A stretch of DNA of 64,000 bases from the NCBI GenBank assembly GCA_963678675.1, contig OY783196.1, positions 29,118,827-29,182,826 on the forward strand, given 5' to 3'. Position numbers and translations under genes: made by a program. Below the pieces are notes generated by a model. The model was not told where the DNA came from. It saw nothing but the letters and a program-made list of their open reading frames with translations, and did no database searches. The DNA comes from Xiphydria camelus (taxonomy: Eukaryota > Arthropoda > Insecta > Hymenoptera > Xiphydriidae). Below are positions 1 to 13,303 of the stretch, piece after piece (within the stretch, counting starts at the first letter, position 1; each line of letters starts with the position of its first letter).

Positions 1-2285
1 TTCTGCGTGTAACTTGTACAAGCTTTTTGATTAAATTTGCTAAAAATAAAGATAATACAGGTATGCACCGTAAATTGTAATGATTACATGAGAATTTCTG
101 TAAATCCGAGAAAAAAAATACATATCTGCTCTGGTCTGAATAGGTACGATCGGACCTGTATACGGATATGATTAGATTTGAATAGATTTGGTGAGATCTG
201 ATTAAAGATATAGTCGGATCTGAAAAGACGTGATGAGATGTAATACCGAAAAAAAGTTACAGTGTTTTCAACTTTTTCAATTTTTGACCGACGTCAAAAC
301 GGCTTTTTGCTGTCCCTTCTAAATCGTTTGCAGTTCCTTGCAACGAGGATCGCATTGTTTGTAGTCATTCGAAAAAAAAAGTTTGGTAATTTTGTCAATT
401 TTTTACCTACGTCAAAATGGCTTTTTGCTGTCGATTAAACGTCGAATCTTGGCTACACGGCAATTCTCGTATCTTACGAATCGACGCTATATACCTGTTA
501 TAAATTTTCGGGTAACACATCGCCGCTTCTTCGCCAATAGTTTCCCCGCGCGCGAATGGATGTTTTCACCTCTCGGTACATCGGCAGCGGCGTTTAGTTC
601 GGAAGCGCCGCGCTGTACCTACGCGAAGCCGACGTTGTCGAGAAAGCGGGCCGCGCCGAGTTTCGACAACTCGTAGGTTTTGTCTTATTTGCGAGAAACT
701 CGAGAACTCCCGCGTGTACTACGTACCTAAAGGATAGGTACGTCATCGTTGACTCGGCAAAGCCAACAGATTCGAAGTTTCAAGATTACTGTAGGAATTA
801 TTTTCTATTTGGTTAGAGGCGGATCTGAAGATGACTTTCAAGGGAAAATATTGCCTAAAACGTAGGTATTTCGAGAGTAATTATCGTAAAGTTATAAGTC
901 ATTTAAGTCGGATCTACGTTTAATTTAAATAAATAGTGTAGTCGATTTAATCGAATCGGTCGAGTCAAAATTTGCATTTGGTATTTTTAACGCTATACAA
1001 AAATTGTAACAACACTGCTCTAATTTGTGTCACTCGGTCGCTCCTCTCCTTCACACTGCGGATATTTTCCCGCTTCCCGGTGTACCGGTCGCAGTTAGCC
1101 GGACAAAGTGCATCGCGCTCAGACGATATTCCCCTGGGGAGACCGGCGCTGCAGCTCTCGTTCGAACTACTCGCGGGTACTTTTATCGCGCCTTGAAAGA
1201 GTTTTTAGAGTACTCACAGGATAAATATCTACTTTACGTATATTTCTCGAGGCGAGGGACGATTGCAAATGCATCGCGGGCTGCAGCAGTCGGGCGAGAG
1301 CGCGCGTCACATTCGCTCATGTGTTCGCGCGTGCACCAATACGTCGGAGGAACTTTTGCGCGACGAAGCTCGACCTCCTTTTTACAGAGTCAACATTTCT
1401 GAAGCGTAGAAAAAAATCGTAAACGGAAAAAAAAAGAGATTTCCGCATTGCGCGCGCGGTTACTTTTCACGGTGCGTTTGAAAAACGAAAAAAATGCAAG
1501 CAGTGGCGTGCGCCCTCGGCAACGTTTAACCGAGGCCCGTTTGTATAGGCGCCGTTTATTTAGAATTTCCGCGCGTTTAATGAGATCACTTTTTTTCCCC
1601 GCTCGCATCTCGAGCACTCCTGCACGTATCGCGCCGGTTTACACACACACACACACACACCACTTGTCGGCCGAGAAGCTCCAACAAAAAACTCGAGGGT
1701 ACGAGAATATAATTTAACTAATTAGAGAGGGAAGTGTGAACGCGTATCCTACACGGTTGTAATGGGCTACGTGTTACGCGCGCGGGGTCCGGGCGTAACG
1801 TACGAGCCTTCCGTTAAGTGTGTATGTGTGTACGAGCGCAACGAGCGCCTTGTGTGTTAAAGGGCGATATGCAGTACCTACGCGACGACGTTTCCTGCTT
1901 GTCGCTGGCATGCGACCCGTGAAAATAACCTATTTACATCCTTTGACGCTCCCGCGCTTTACGGGCTTTCCCCTGTAGCGTAGTCGCATAGTTTGCCTGA
2001 TGCGTATCCGTAGCATCCGCATAGCGGGGCTACGTGGACCCGAATAGCGGGAGCCTGATAAGGATACCGATAAAGTTGGACCGGATGGAAATTCCGAAAT
2101 GCTTTGGCTTCCGTACAGGATGAGCGGAGACCCGATAATTAATCAGATCACGTGATATGCTCGGGATTATTTTTTCATTCCGCAATTTTCGCTCATCCTG
2201 TACGAGGCGAATTTGCATCAGCGGTTGCAGCACTGAGAAAACAAAATTAGGTTAAATTGACGAAACGCATCTATGGTTAAACGCG
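1..2285. other. Non-coding stretch, no supported gene
   Basis: I see no exon with credible splice borders here. The first kilobase is AT-rich. A segment of about 45 bp around 265-312, ending in CGTCAAAACGGCTTTTTGCT, recurs imperfectly at 384-433. A (AC)n microsatellite lies at 1641-1660. From about 1 kb the DNA becomes CpG-rich, so open frames of 60-125 codons arise by chance. A 14-bp perfect inverted repeat (GTACAGGATGAGCG and its complement) sits near 2115-2128 and 2191-2204. Confidence 0.6.
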
Positions 2286-2590
2286 TTTCGTTATTTTAAC
2301 GAAAATACTGATCAGTTGAACCGAACATCAAGTTATTCTAACCAAATGTCTAGTTATTCCAACCAGACATTTATTTCGTTATTTTAACGAAAATACTGAT
2401 CAGTTGAACCGAACATCAAGTTATTCTAACCAAATGTCTAGTTATTCCAACCAGACATTTATTTCGTTATTTTAACGAAAATACTGATCAGTTGAACCGA
2501 ATATCAAGTTATTCTAACCAAATGTGTCTAGTTATTCCAACCGGACATTTAGTTATTTTCACGAGAAATTATCAGTTCAACCAAACAGAT
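2286..2590. repeat. 88-bp tandem repeat array, about 3.3 copies
   Basis: The string TTTCGTTATTTTAACGAAAA starts at 2286, 2374 and 2462, so the period is exactly 88 bp. A decayed fourth part runs to about 2590. Each unit opens with a small dyad (TTTCGTT, 4-bp loop, AACGAAA) and holds two variants of AGTTATTCYAACCA. Units one and two are nearly identical. Unit three has small changes, including an extra TG in ATGTGTC. There is no coding potential. It is a local minisatellite of unknown role. Confidence 0.9.
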
Positions 2591-5500
2591 TATGGAGAGA
2601 GAGAGGATCCGTATTTTACGAAACGACGTAGTTATCATCTTCAGAATTTTGGTTAAATCGACCGAGTCATTTCTCTCGGTGCGCGCTTCTCGTCGAGCGA
2701 ATTACGCTCAACAGTTTCACAACGAAATCGGATCATTTCGAAGCCCCGCGACGCGAAGCGCGTCTCCGCGGCGTCCGCACACCGTCACCGCGTTATGTTC
2801 CAGGGCGAAACAGGGTTGAACGAGGCGCTCGTGAAATGGTCCATGGCGATTATAGTTAGCGACGCTGTCCTAGGAGGCAACTCGAGTGTTTTAACGGCGT
2901 TCCGCGAGAACTACCGCCGGGAGGAGACACTTTCGAGAAAGCGTCCCGGTGGGATTGAGATCTGAAAGGACTCCCAATACCCGGGGGTGCTTAGCCGTTA
3001 GCGTAACGGAGCGGAACGCGGGACGCTGAAGCGCGACAACGATTTTCGGGTGTCGAAAGTTCACACGTAACAATTTTATTACGCGATCTGCGGTCGATTA
3101 TTATCGTCGAGATCTCCGTACCTAAATTTGATCCGTCGAACGCAATTTCCGCAGCCACATCCGACACACGCGTCGCCCCTTCCGTAATTGCGCACTACGC
3201 GTCCTGACGCGGGATTCCGCGCAATTCCCGCCCGCATTGCCGCACCGGCGGATGCCGCGCGCTGTCCGACATGCGGCGCGAATTCTCCGTAGCGCGTGAC
3301 GATTGCTTCGCAAAATCGCGGGAGCGCAGGGAATGCGCCGATAGCGGCAGAAATCGTTTCCCGTCGGAGCCCCGCTGTCGGGTTGACAGACTCTAACACG
3401 TCTTGTTAGTTTGGATATCGATTGAGGCAAGTGGACCGATGTCATTTGATCGGGACGGGTGTTACCGGACGAGGGGTTGCGGGAGGAGGGCGACATCCCC
3501 GCCGGAGCGAAAATAGCGCCGAGAGAGAAATAACGAGGCGGACTAACGAACTGTGCAACGATAAAAAAGACAACTAGAAACGGGCGTCGAAAATGGAATA
3601 CGCAACGGACGCCACCAATTAGATTAATCGGGGAGTTCCAATTTTCCCCGGCAATTTTTATCCCCGTTCTTCGGTGGAGACGTGTATTTGCGCCCCCTTT
3701 TCCACGCTGTAATTAATTGTACACAGGACTCGTTCGAATTGCCGCGAATTCCTCGTCCGTGATAGCCCGGTCGGACGTTTCTGATTCGCGGCATGTGTCA
3801 AATTAAAGCTGCTTCAGGCTTCCTTCAGTTTTACGTCAAATTAACAGTGTACATTGCAAATGATGTAACAAATTTACGTAAATTTTAACCTGTCGAATCA
3901 CAGTAACGTGTAAAATGTACTTATTACTTCTAAAACATAATTTTATCGTTCAATTGTATAAATAACAGACGCAGCTGCCGCACACCGTAATCTAGATTTT
4001 CGTAGAGTTGCTGTAAAATGTACATCACACGTCTGTGGCTGCGAGTAATACAGGAAGAACGTAAAATCGAATTCGGACTAATTTTCTCCGCGTCTCGTAT
4101 ATACGCGTCCAGACGCGAGATGATCTCACGGGGGCGGTGAAAAATCGTTCGGTTAATCCGACGGCCCTCCGATCGCGCGATAGACCGAGAATATCAAATC
4201 GCCTTCCTCGCGGTGCGCGAGCGATTTGTCCCCGCGAGGAAGTCGGTCTCCGAGTCGAGTACCGGCGTCGCTCCAGCGGCGAAGATTCCATGAATGCAAA
4301 AAAGGCGCGCCACGCCCTTTGCGTCCGTCCATCCGTTATGATTACGCGCGAACGCGAACAAACGACGGTTATAAATATGCGAGAGGGTCATCGGCGCGTC
4401 GGGGTCCGCGTATACCAGGCAGCCTCCCCTTCTCCCGAAGGAGAGCGAAACGCGCGCACCCCGCGCCTCTCCCCGCGGTGACGCTCTTCTCGGGATTCCC
4501 CGTGAAAATCGAATTTGCGCGCTACCGCGCGCACGTATGGCGGAAAAAAGAAAAGACATCCCTCCCGAGATCTCGTCAAAGCCCTCGCAAAGCCCGCGAC
4601 GAGATCGTCGCGCGGCAATTGGTATTCTCTCGGGGAAACCGAGAAGGCGCACTTCGTATATAAAGTCGGGCGGAAAGTCTCGAAGTTCCGAGAGTCTTCG
4701 AGGGGCGACTCGATCGAAGAGAGCATCTGCCACTGTCGTACGTGTGTGTACATATTTCTGTACTGGGTTCGGGGAGAATTGCGGACGTTTTACGCCGTTT
4801 AATTTGAGGTGGAATTTTTTCTCTGGGAAAAAAATCAAGGAGAGGAGATATACATAATATCTCTAAGATTCGGTAGAATTTAGAAAAAGTGTGAATTTGG
4901 AATCTTCCCTTCAAATTCGGACGGCTTTTTCGACCCGCTCGTCGTCTCGCCGACACCCCGTGCATTCGCGTCGATCCGCGGACGCGCCGCGAAGGGTTGC
5001 TTCCCCCGATCTCGAGCGTAACGTCGAAACGGATCTGACCTGCGAGCGGGACGTCACGAGATACTCGCGTCACATCGTCACGCGCGAAATGAAAGCGGAA
5101 AACACAGCGGGAGAGAGCGCGGAATTTCCCGTCGTATCGGACGGAGATGGGGTGGTTTTTTTTTCTCCGGGCGAAAAAGGGGGAGGTTCTCGCGATACCG
5201 CGCGCCAAGCTGCGGTCGGATTTCTCGGTGGTGAGTCTCGCGGATATTAGGGGATGGGAGATGTATCTCGCAGTATCTCGTTTGCGCAACGAAACAATTC
5301 TACGATTTCTTCTTGTCGTTAGAAGGCGAAAGACGAGAAATTGTGTCGACGAAAAAAATATGCAACGATTCTCGGTGAAAGTTCTCGAAAGATATTTCTG
5401 TGCCTTCATCACCGACGAGTGCAACACGTATTTTATTGATCATTGCGGACAGTCTAGAGTTTATTTATAATACATTATATCCGTACATGTGCCCCATCCT

Positions 5501-8500
5501 CGCTCCAATTTTGTAGGGTAGATCGAGGCGAACCTCTGATCACAGATCCATATTTTCTATTTCACGCATTCCTCTCCAATTAAGTAAAACGAACAATTGA
5601 AATGCTCATTTTCACCAGGATTTAAGAAAAATAGATCTATAATTCGATTCGCCTTGTGATCCGATTCATCTCGGTCTCTACTCTGTAAAAAAAACTTTTC
5701 CCGCGACGCACGACAACGGAAAACACCGATTTCACCGTCGACGAAAATTCTCCTACGGAGATAACGCTATGTATACGACTATCCAAGGCAAGGACGTCAC
5801 CCCGCGCACTTGTACGAACACCGGGGCGTCGTCTAACCGGCGAGGCGCGCCGGAGATGAGGAAAAGATGCTCGGCGCGGAAAGGGATTCCCTTCCGTCGC
5901 GGAATGTCTGAAGCGGAAGCGAACCGAAAGCCGATAAGTGCTCGTCCGATGAAATTCACCGATCCAATTCAGAGTTCGCTTAAGTTTTCCAGCGTTCGGA
6001 TGGCCACTCCAACGAGAAATACACCGTAGATAGGTGTGTAAGAATCTATATCGGCATCCGATGCTTTCCCACAGGGAAGAAAACTTTCTCGAAATTCTAT
6101 GTAAACGCGGGTACATACCGCGGGTATCCGCACTCTTGTTCGAGCTTCTGTCGAATTGTTTGCGCGTATTATCGCCGCTGCGCGGTAAACCCGAATTTTG
6201 GTCCAGCGGAAGATATTACAGTGTACGAGGGACGAATAAATATGCTAACCCCCGGTGGAAATGTTTGCAGGGAGAAAAGGATTGGTCGGACCGAGACTAA
6301 AATTACGCCGAAAATATTTGCTCCCGGGGAATGGTTCGTAAAGTCAAAAGCACGCGTATCTATATCGATCGTGTTGCCGTTCGACCAAACGTATCCGTCA
6401 TGCATGTCGCGTTAGCTCGCTGTCGCTGCAGAAGAAATGAATTGGTCGTATCGGGGCGGCAGGCGGAGGCGAAGCGTTATCACCGCGGTAACCATCGCAG
6501 CGTGACACCGCCGGATGACTTCGCCGATGCGAAAACGCGATGACGCTTCTGCTCCACGTGTCGTCGCGATTCGATGTCGTTAAAAATTTCATTATAATTC
6601 TCACTTCTCCCCGGAAGCTAACGAGAGCGACTTTCAACGTCACGTGGTACTCGGAAAGTGAATTCGCTTCGAAACGAAAAGGCACTTTTTAATTCTCAAC
6701 CGACGTGGCATGGATTATTCGGATCCTGCTCTGTGCTGTAATTAAAATGGAATTACATTTTCTCTCGTCACTGTTACTAATTAAATTGATTAAAGGGCTC
6801 CGCTTTTCGGACGGATATTTTCAAACTTCTCAACCCCTGCGCGTCCGCTCCCTCCACTCCTCGGAGTCGCGAGCTCTCCATCGAATCACCTGACGCGAAT
6901 AACTGATCAACGAAGAGCTCCAGAAAAGAAATTTTTTCTCCGCTCACCGGCGAGATTAAGACCGCTCCTGCACACGCACTCGTCGTTCCCCCGTGGCTTC
7001 CCTTTGTCGCGAGAGAGAAAGAGAGAGAGAGAGAGAGTGTGTCTCGTCAACGTCAACCAGCGAAACCAACGCTCGCTTAATTTTCTTCCGGCGCGGGGCG
7101 GATCATTAATCACCCCCTTTTTTGCGTCAAAGTTCTCGACCGGGCAGCGAGGCTGTCTGATAAATATCGTACATCTGCCAGGTCGAACGAGTCTCTCTCC
7201 TCCGTTTCTTCTTTGCGAGAAGAGCGCGCGTCGAGAGCGAGGGCGAATCTCCTAAAACTCCTCCGTCGAGTGTGGCGCGTCCGCTGCGCGAAATCGGGGC
7301 GGAATCGCAACGAAGTTACGTCCTTGTTTCATGCTTCGTTTTACGGTAAACCTCCGCCGCGAAGAGGATCTCAATTACGCTGGGCAACCGCAAGATTAAT
7401 TGTTTTTAACACTTTATTATTGACTAGACATACATCAAAGATACGAAAAAAAGAAAAAAGAAATAAAATAAACAAATAAATTATTTTGGAAGCAGGAGAG
7501 GTGCAGTTTCCGCATTTGCATTCGATCCGATCTTGTGAAAAGATCGAAGAGAAACGATTCCCCGTAACATTCGCAATAAATATTCATTCGTTCGGCCTAT
7601 ATTTCGCGCAAGTCAAAAAGCTCTCTCGAGCTCTGGACTATCTCGAAAAAAAAACCTTGCCGTCGAATTGGTCGGCTAAGGAGGAAAGGAAAAAAAGTCG
7701 ATCACGCGCGAGCCGGATGAAGAATCCGGCTCTCGAAGGTAAACGAACCGGCACGGGGCGAGGAAATCGGGGAGAATGGACGTCGCCTCGGGCGGATCTA
7801 GGAAATCCAGCGGTAATCCTATTTCTTTCCATTCGCCCGAGTATTATGCGACGGCGGGCGCGCCAGACGCGCGAAGAAGGGCGGCGCGCCCGGATAGCCG
7901 AGAAGGAAAAAAATTAGTTCGGACTGAATTTGCATTCGTTAAAAACGTTCGCGTTGCCTCTTCGCGGATACCCCTCCCTTTCCGCTCCTCCTCCTCCTCC
8001 TCCTCCTCCTCTCACTCCCGATCGCCGGTTTTCGTAGCGCCCACATAATCCGCGTATTTTTCATTTCGTGGCAGATGTCCCGTCGCCCGCTTAGCCCTCG
8101 CATCCGCCCCGGTTTCGAGTGGCGCGCGATCCTCCCTCTCGAGTCGCGCGAAGGAGCTCCGCGGGGTCGGAAAAGGATTCGCGAACGATGCGAGACGCGC
8201 GAGGCAAAAAAAGGGCGGCGCGCTGCGTGATGGAACTTTGCAATTTTTTTCCACCACTTGGCGATATTCACCGGCTGCCTCGGTTCTCCGCGCGCCACGC
8301 CGTTCCTTCGTTCGCGCCCGTTTCGCCTTGTGTCTTTCCCGTTCGCGCGAGGGGTTGTGACTCTTTCTTTCTTTATTACATCTTCGAGAAAGAAGAATCG
8401 TGTGTCGCGTATCGTATCGCGGGGTGGGATGGAAAACTGCTGACGTCTGATCCAACGATACGGTTGATCTACTTGGGCGCGGGGAGGGCGACTCGGTTTC

Positions 8501-10437
8501 GTATGGTCGTTCGACGCGACGCCGCGCGGCGATGCGGCGCGAAGACGGGGAAAATATACCTCGTGACTCGACGTTTTTTCCGCGGGCGGGGAGAGAAAAT
8601 GAAAATATAAAGGACCCCCTCTCTCCCCCTGCGAGAAGAAATTGCTGCGGGTGATGGAGGAAGGGGAGAGGATAGAGCTTTAACAATGCACCTCGCGGAT
8701 GATATACCCAACGCCGTCGTGGGTGAAATAATGCGCTTTCAGGTCCAGTATGCGTGCAGCGAGATAAAACCTGAAAAGCGCCGTTATTATACTCGGCGAG
8801 GTGCGAAATAAGTCGGGCGAAAATCTGTCCATCCGACGGGAGGAGACATTTTTACATTCTATCGCCTCAGAACTGTAATCACTTTCTCAAGGACGACGGA
8901 ATGTGCGACGACACAGTGCGACCAGCGAATGGACCATCCGCGCGAAGTTGAATAGCTGCGCGCGAGTGGAGGAGGTGCGGTTGCACGAGGCATCTCTCCC
9001 GCGGAAGTTATACGTCCGGCGTCGTTGCATACATGCATGTTAAGTACGCGGAACACCGCGGCAGGGGAAATCTCCCGCGAAGCGCAGTCGAGGGAACGGG
9101 AATGTCGGTGGCGTTAAGCGGCTATTTACAAATTTTATGCGGGAATGACGAACGATAGCTTCACGATATGTGACGATAAATTTTCGTTGATTTTTGTAAA
9201 CATTCCCGCTGGGATTTTGTATTTGCACTATTTGTATTATATAATTAGATGAATCATGTGTATAATTATTCGCACAGTATAATATATTATTGGGATAAAA
9301 TTTAAAATAACGAATCCATCGAGCCTCTCCCGTCACCGCAAATCCAAACGTACGCAAATACTGCAACCGCGCAGCGGACCGCCCCTGCGGTTTGATTCAC
9401 GACCGCGCCATCCCTCCCTTACGCGAGCGCGCGTAATTGTTATTTATTTGTTTGAGAAAGTGACACCCTCCCTCGTACATCAGGCCGGCGACGTTGTAAA
9501 AAGTTAATTCGCGGTAAAACGTGGCTCTCTGCCGCTGCGAATCGAGAGCGCACGAATTTTTTCCCTCTTCCAAGCGGTAGTCTTCTCCTCCGGGAAGTTT
9601 TGCGCAGCCCTCTCGCGGTCGCGAGTGATGAATCGAACGAGTGACGACTCGAGAAAGATCACAAACGCGGGTCGAGTTTATTAGAAGCTAGCCGGGATAA
9701 GGGATGATCCAATCTCGGAGTCTCGCTCTCTCTAGCTTCGTCGTTACGTTATACCAATCACTTTTATTACTACTCGTATTACGGCTGACTATATCGCCGC
9801 CGCTATCACTGGAACGTCAAAAACGGCGACGGCGACGACAATGGGTACCGCGATAAAGACGTGACCGATCTTATTCGCTCGCCCCGGTGCAATTGCGATG
9901 GAGATTCGACAGACGAACCTCTTCTAAGGGGGATGCTGAGTACAATATAATCCAACTACGGATATGATTGATTCGAATGTGAATGTTTGATGCGGTAAAG
10001 TGGAATTCTGCGATATTGCATCAAAGTTCTGACTTGTGCATCTATACATATGTATTGTATGCAGATATTCAGACGGAATGTTACGTATCCAAGCTGACTC
10101 TTTTTTGCGTAGGGGATGAAGGAAAAAAAGAGACGACATTCGGCAAGTAGCGATTACAAGTATAAAGTAGATACGCGTACAGAGAGTATCGACTTAGCCG
10201 ATAAGGGACGGCGAGAATAATTGGATGAGTAAAAATCGAGGGCAAGCCAGGGGACATCGTCATTGAGTTATAGACCGAAAAAAAGAATTAGTAGGATCTT
10301 CTAACAATTATTTGCCAGGTCACAAGTAATTATTTACTTACATTGATTAGATTTTTTTTCACAATAATTAAATTTTCTTCATCGCAATCGCATACTATTC
10401 CATATGATTATACGGAAAATATATTCAATCGATGTAA
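2591..10437. other. CpG-rich non-coding stretch
   Basis: I find no exon set with splice sites and recognisable protein over this 7.8 kb. The DNA is GC- and CpG-rich from about 2.6-9.1 kb, which creates many overlapping chance frames on both strands (for example at 4.2-5.4 kb and 8.0-8.7 kb). Simple repeats include (GA)n at about 7016-7038 and a (TCC)n run at about 7985-8010. It could be intergenic DNA, or an upstream intron of the + strand gene ending at 26.9 kb. Confidence 0.5.
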
Positions 10438-11613
10438 GGGAGAGTTGCCTATATTGAACCTCTTGGCTATTTTAAGTGAATGAGCATTTCCACGTCATCT
10501 ACCAGTCAGTAGAAATTCAAACTTCAGTATCGGTCAGTATGCCTACAAAAAATACATAAGCTAAGTGATTTTAATTTTTAACTCCCTTGAAACTTTTTCA
10601 AACTCTCGACCGCCCTATTTGATGTATTTTTTCACGCTAATTCTGAAAATGGCAGATACATTTACGATATCTCAAAAGAAATATAAGATATCGATGATTT
10701 CATGTGCCAGAAAATTCTTTTTTTTCACGGAAAATCATCGATATTTCGGTCTTCCTTTGAGATATCCTCGATATATCTATATTTTTCGTAATTAGCACGA
10801 AAAAATACATAAGATAGGATGGTCGAGAGTTCAATTTTTCGCGAAAATTGAAATCTCTAAAATCGGTCTCTCGACTACCCTATCCGATGTATTTTTTCAC
10901 GCTGATTCCGAAAATGGCAGATATATTGACGATATCTTAAAGGAAATATAAGATATCGGTGATTTCATGTACCAGAAAATTACTTTTTTCACGGAAAATC
11001 ATCGATATCTCGGTTTCCCTTTGAGATATCCCCGATATATCTATGATTTTCGTAATCAGCGCGAAAAAATACATAAGATAGGATGGTCGAGAGTTCGATT
11101 CCAGAGATTTCGATTTTTGTCAAAATCTTAAGGCATATACTCACGATTTTGACAAAAATCGAAATCTCTGGAATCGAACTCTCGACCATCCTATCCGATG
11201 TATTTTTTCACGCTGATTCCGAAAATCATGGTTATCAGGTCCATATCTCAAAGGAAATGTGAGATATCAGCGATTTTATGTTGGGAAAAATTATTTTTTC
11301 CTAAAAGAGTCATGGATATCTCGATATTACTTTGAGATTTCCTCAATATATTGATGATTTTCGTAATCAGCATGAAAAAATACAAAAGATAGGATAGTCG
11401 AGAGTTCGATTCCAGAGATTTCGATTTTTGTCAAAATCTTAAGCACTGATTCTAAAAATCATACACTTATTAAGGAAATCTTAAATGATTTTTGGAATCA
11501 GCGCTTAAGATTTTAATAAAAATCGAAATCTCTGGAATCAGTAGAAGTGCTCATTTACTTAAAATAGCCAGGAGGTTCAATTTAGGTACCAATTCAATAT
11601 AGGCAACTCTCCC
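10438..11613. mobile_element. 1.18-kb non-autonomous element with terminal inverted repeats
   Basis: The left end reads GGGAGAGTTGCCTATATTGA and the right end is its reverse complement. Similarity continues inward through CTGGCTATTTTAAGT and AATGAGCA, giving imperfect inverted repeats of about 55 bp; the right one carries a short insertion. The interior is made of diverged repeats of about 260 bp, marked by the AAATACATAAGATAGGATGG string near 10,804, 11,069 and 11,381, with stretches also inverted. There is no transposase frame. I could not define a clear target-site duplication, so the superfamily is unassigned. Confidence 0.75.
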
Positions 11614-12880
11614 CTATTAAACAATTTCATTGATACAAATAGATAACTACTTGCGACCCCGTAAGTTATTTTCAGTAGACCCAACAAATTCTTTTTCTCT
11701 GTGATGAATAATACGCGTGCTCAGAAGGACGTGTAAAGGGATGATAAAGATAAATTCGAAACAAATCCGCACGAAAATCGCTACAACACACTCGATGGTG
11801 TGTTACACATGTAGCTCGATATTTCGACAGCGCGCGATCTCTGGCTCGCGCAATATCGCTTCGCAGCGGTTGGCGGGAATAAAAAGAGAAAATGACTCCC
11901 GTCTAACGGTTATAAGTAGGTGGCTATGTACATCCAAACTGTTCATCTCGCAGTGCCGGGAAAAGTTGGCGACAGGGGTCGCAGGGCGAGTGGATGGATG
12001 AGTAAAAATTGAGGGCAAACGGGGGTGGGATGCGAGAGAGAGAGGATTATTACTCGAATGAAAAAGTTTCAGCAAACCCAGCGTTCCCGCGCTACAGGAT
12101 GACCTCGGCTATGTGCTCGGACCTGGGGACGTATGTGTGTACACGAACGTATACCATAATATATTCTTACACGCGCGTGTACACATCGACTCGCGTGTTT
12201 ATCGCGTCGAAAAACTCATTTTCAAAAGGAAACGCGCGCCGCGGCAAAATATTTCGAAAACGTCTCGACTCACCCCCCGCCCGTATCGCGCCAACTCCCG
12301 GCGACTGCTGGAACTCCTGGAATTATGCCAATGGTAGGTGAAACGAACGAATGAAAAATAAGTAAACGAAATAAAGTAAAATACAGTCAAGCTTTTTTGC
12401 CGCGCGCGAATGGAGAACGCTCTATATTAAATGTCCTCGAATACTCTACACGTCATATATATATGTATGTGTGTATGTATGTATGTATGTATAATGTATG
12501 CACTACGTACGACCGAACGAAAAAAAAAGTCATATCGCGACCGAGAGAACATTTCTACCCGGCTTTTCCCGAGTTCGCATCATCATCTCTTCGCGCTTGT
12601 CGTCAAAAGCTTTGACGTCTCCCGTCGACCCGGCGTGCCAAAGTGCGTCCCGCAATCGACCACTGTCTCTCGTCCGCGTAATATACCGCCACTTCCTAGC
12701 GATATGACGAAAATATTGGACGGCACGACCGCGTTACACCCCCAGATCCTACTCGAACTTTTTTATTCGGATGACACCACGAGGGAAATCAACGAAGGAC
12801 CCGTCCTGTCCGACCCTTCCCATAAGGCAGGAAGAGGAGTCAAGTTTGACTAGTCTTCAATATCCCACTCTGATACCTGT
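11614..12880. other. Non-coding stretch with a microsatellite
   Basis: No exon can be supported. A (TATG)n/(TA)n microsatellite lies at about 12,456-12,500. The remaining frames are short and have no splice context. Confidence 0.6.
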
Positions 12881-13303
12881 CATGTGAGGCTAAACTTACT
12901 CGCCAAAGAAGAAACTCCAATCACTGTTATCGCATTATCGATGAATTTTTTGCCCATGTCGATATAAGACTTTATTTTAGATTGAAATGTAGTCTTCAAA
13001 AAAGTGTTATACAAATATGAGCCAAAAGCTCACAGGTTATGAGATAATGGTGATTGAAAGTTCTTTCCTGGCGAGTAAGCTTACACTGAGAAAAAAATAG
13101 TTGAGACAATTATTGTATTTTGGACCCAACTGCTCTAGTATTGTAATCAGCACCAGTTTTATAGTTATCGCAACGATTATTTTGTTCCGGTAACTTGAAA
13201 TAATTACGACTATAAAAACTGGTGTTAATTACCAAACTTGAGCAGTTGAGTCCAAAATAACTGTCACGACGACATTTATTTCTTTCAGTGTAGCCTCATA
13301 TGA
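12881..13303. mobile_element. Foldback MITE (GAGGCTAAACTTA family) with a nested MITE
   Basis: The left end holds GTGAGGCTAAACTTACT and the right end holds AGCCTCATATGATAC, its approximate complement. The inner sequence (AATCACTGTTAT and GAAAGTTCTTTCCTGGCGAG) matches the elements at 46.0-46.4 and 46.93-47.15 kb. Close to the right end it is interrupted by a second element at 13,084-13,290. Removing the insertion restores the same end structure as the 46-kb copies. No coding content. Confidence 0.8.
13084..13290. mobile_element. 207-bp nested MITE with TA target duplication
   Basis: Its ends are CACTGAG and TTTCAGTG, flanked by TA on both sides. The two halves fold back on each other over most of their length; CCAACTGCTC pairs with GAGCAGTTGAG, and ACCAGTTTTATAGT with ACTATAAAAACTGGT. 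TA duplication with CACTG ends suggests a Tc1/mariner-type MITE; that class call is inference. Confidence 0.75.

Noticed and set aside
5147..5231. Possible small exon starting ATGGGGTGGTTTTTTTTTCT and ending at a GTGAGT
   Set aside because: The product is low-complexity and unlike any leader or membrane segment expected here. The phase does not match the exon at 24,010.
4194..5427. Overlapping open frames up to 283 codons on both strands
   Set aside because: CpG-rich DNA with few stops. The frames overlap on opposite strands, are rich in Arg/Ser, have no domain and no splice context.
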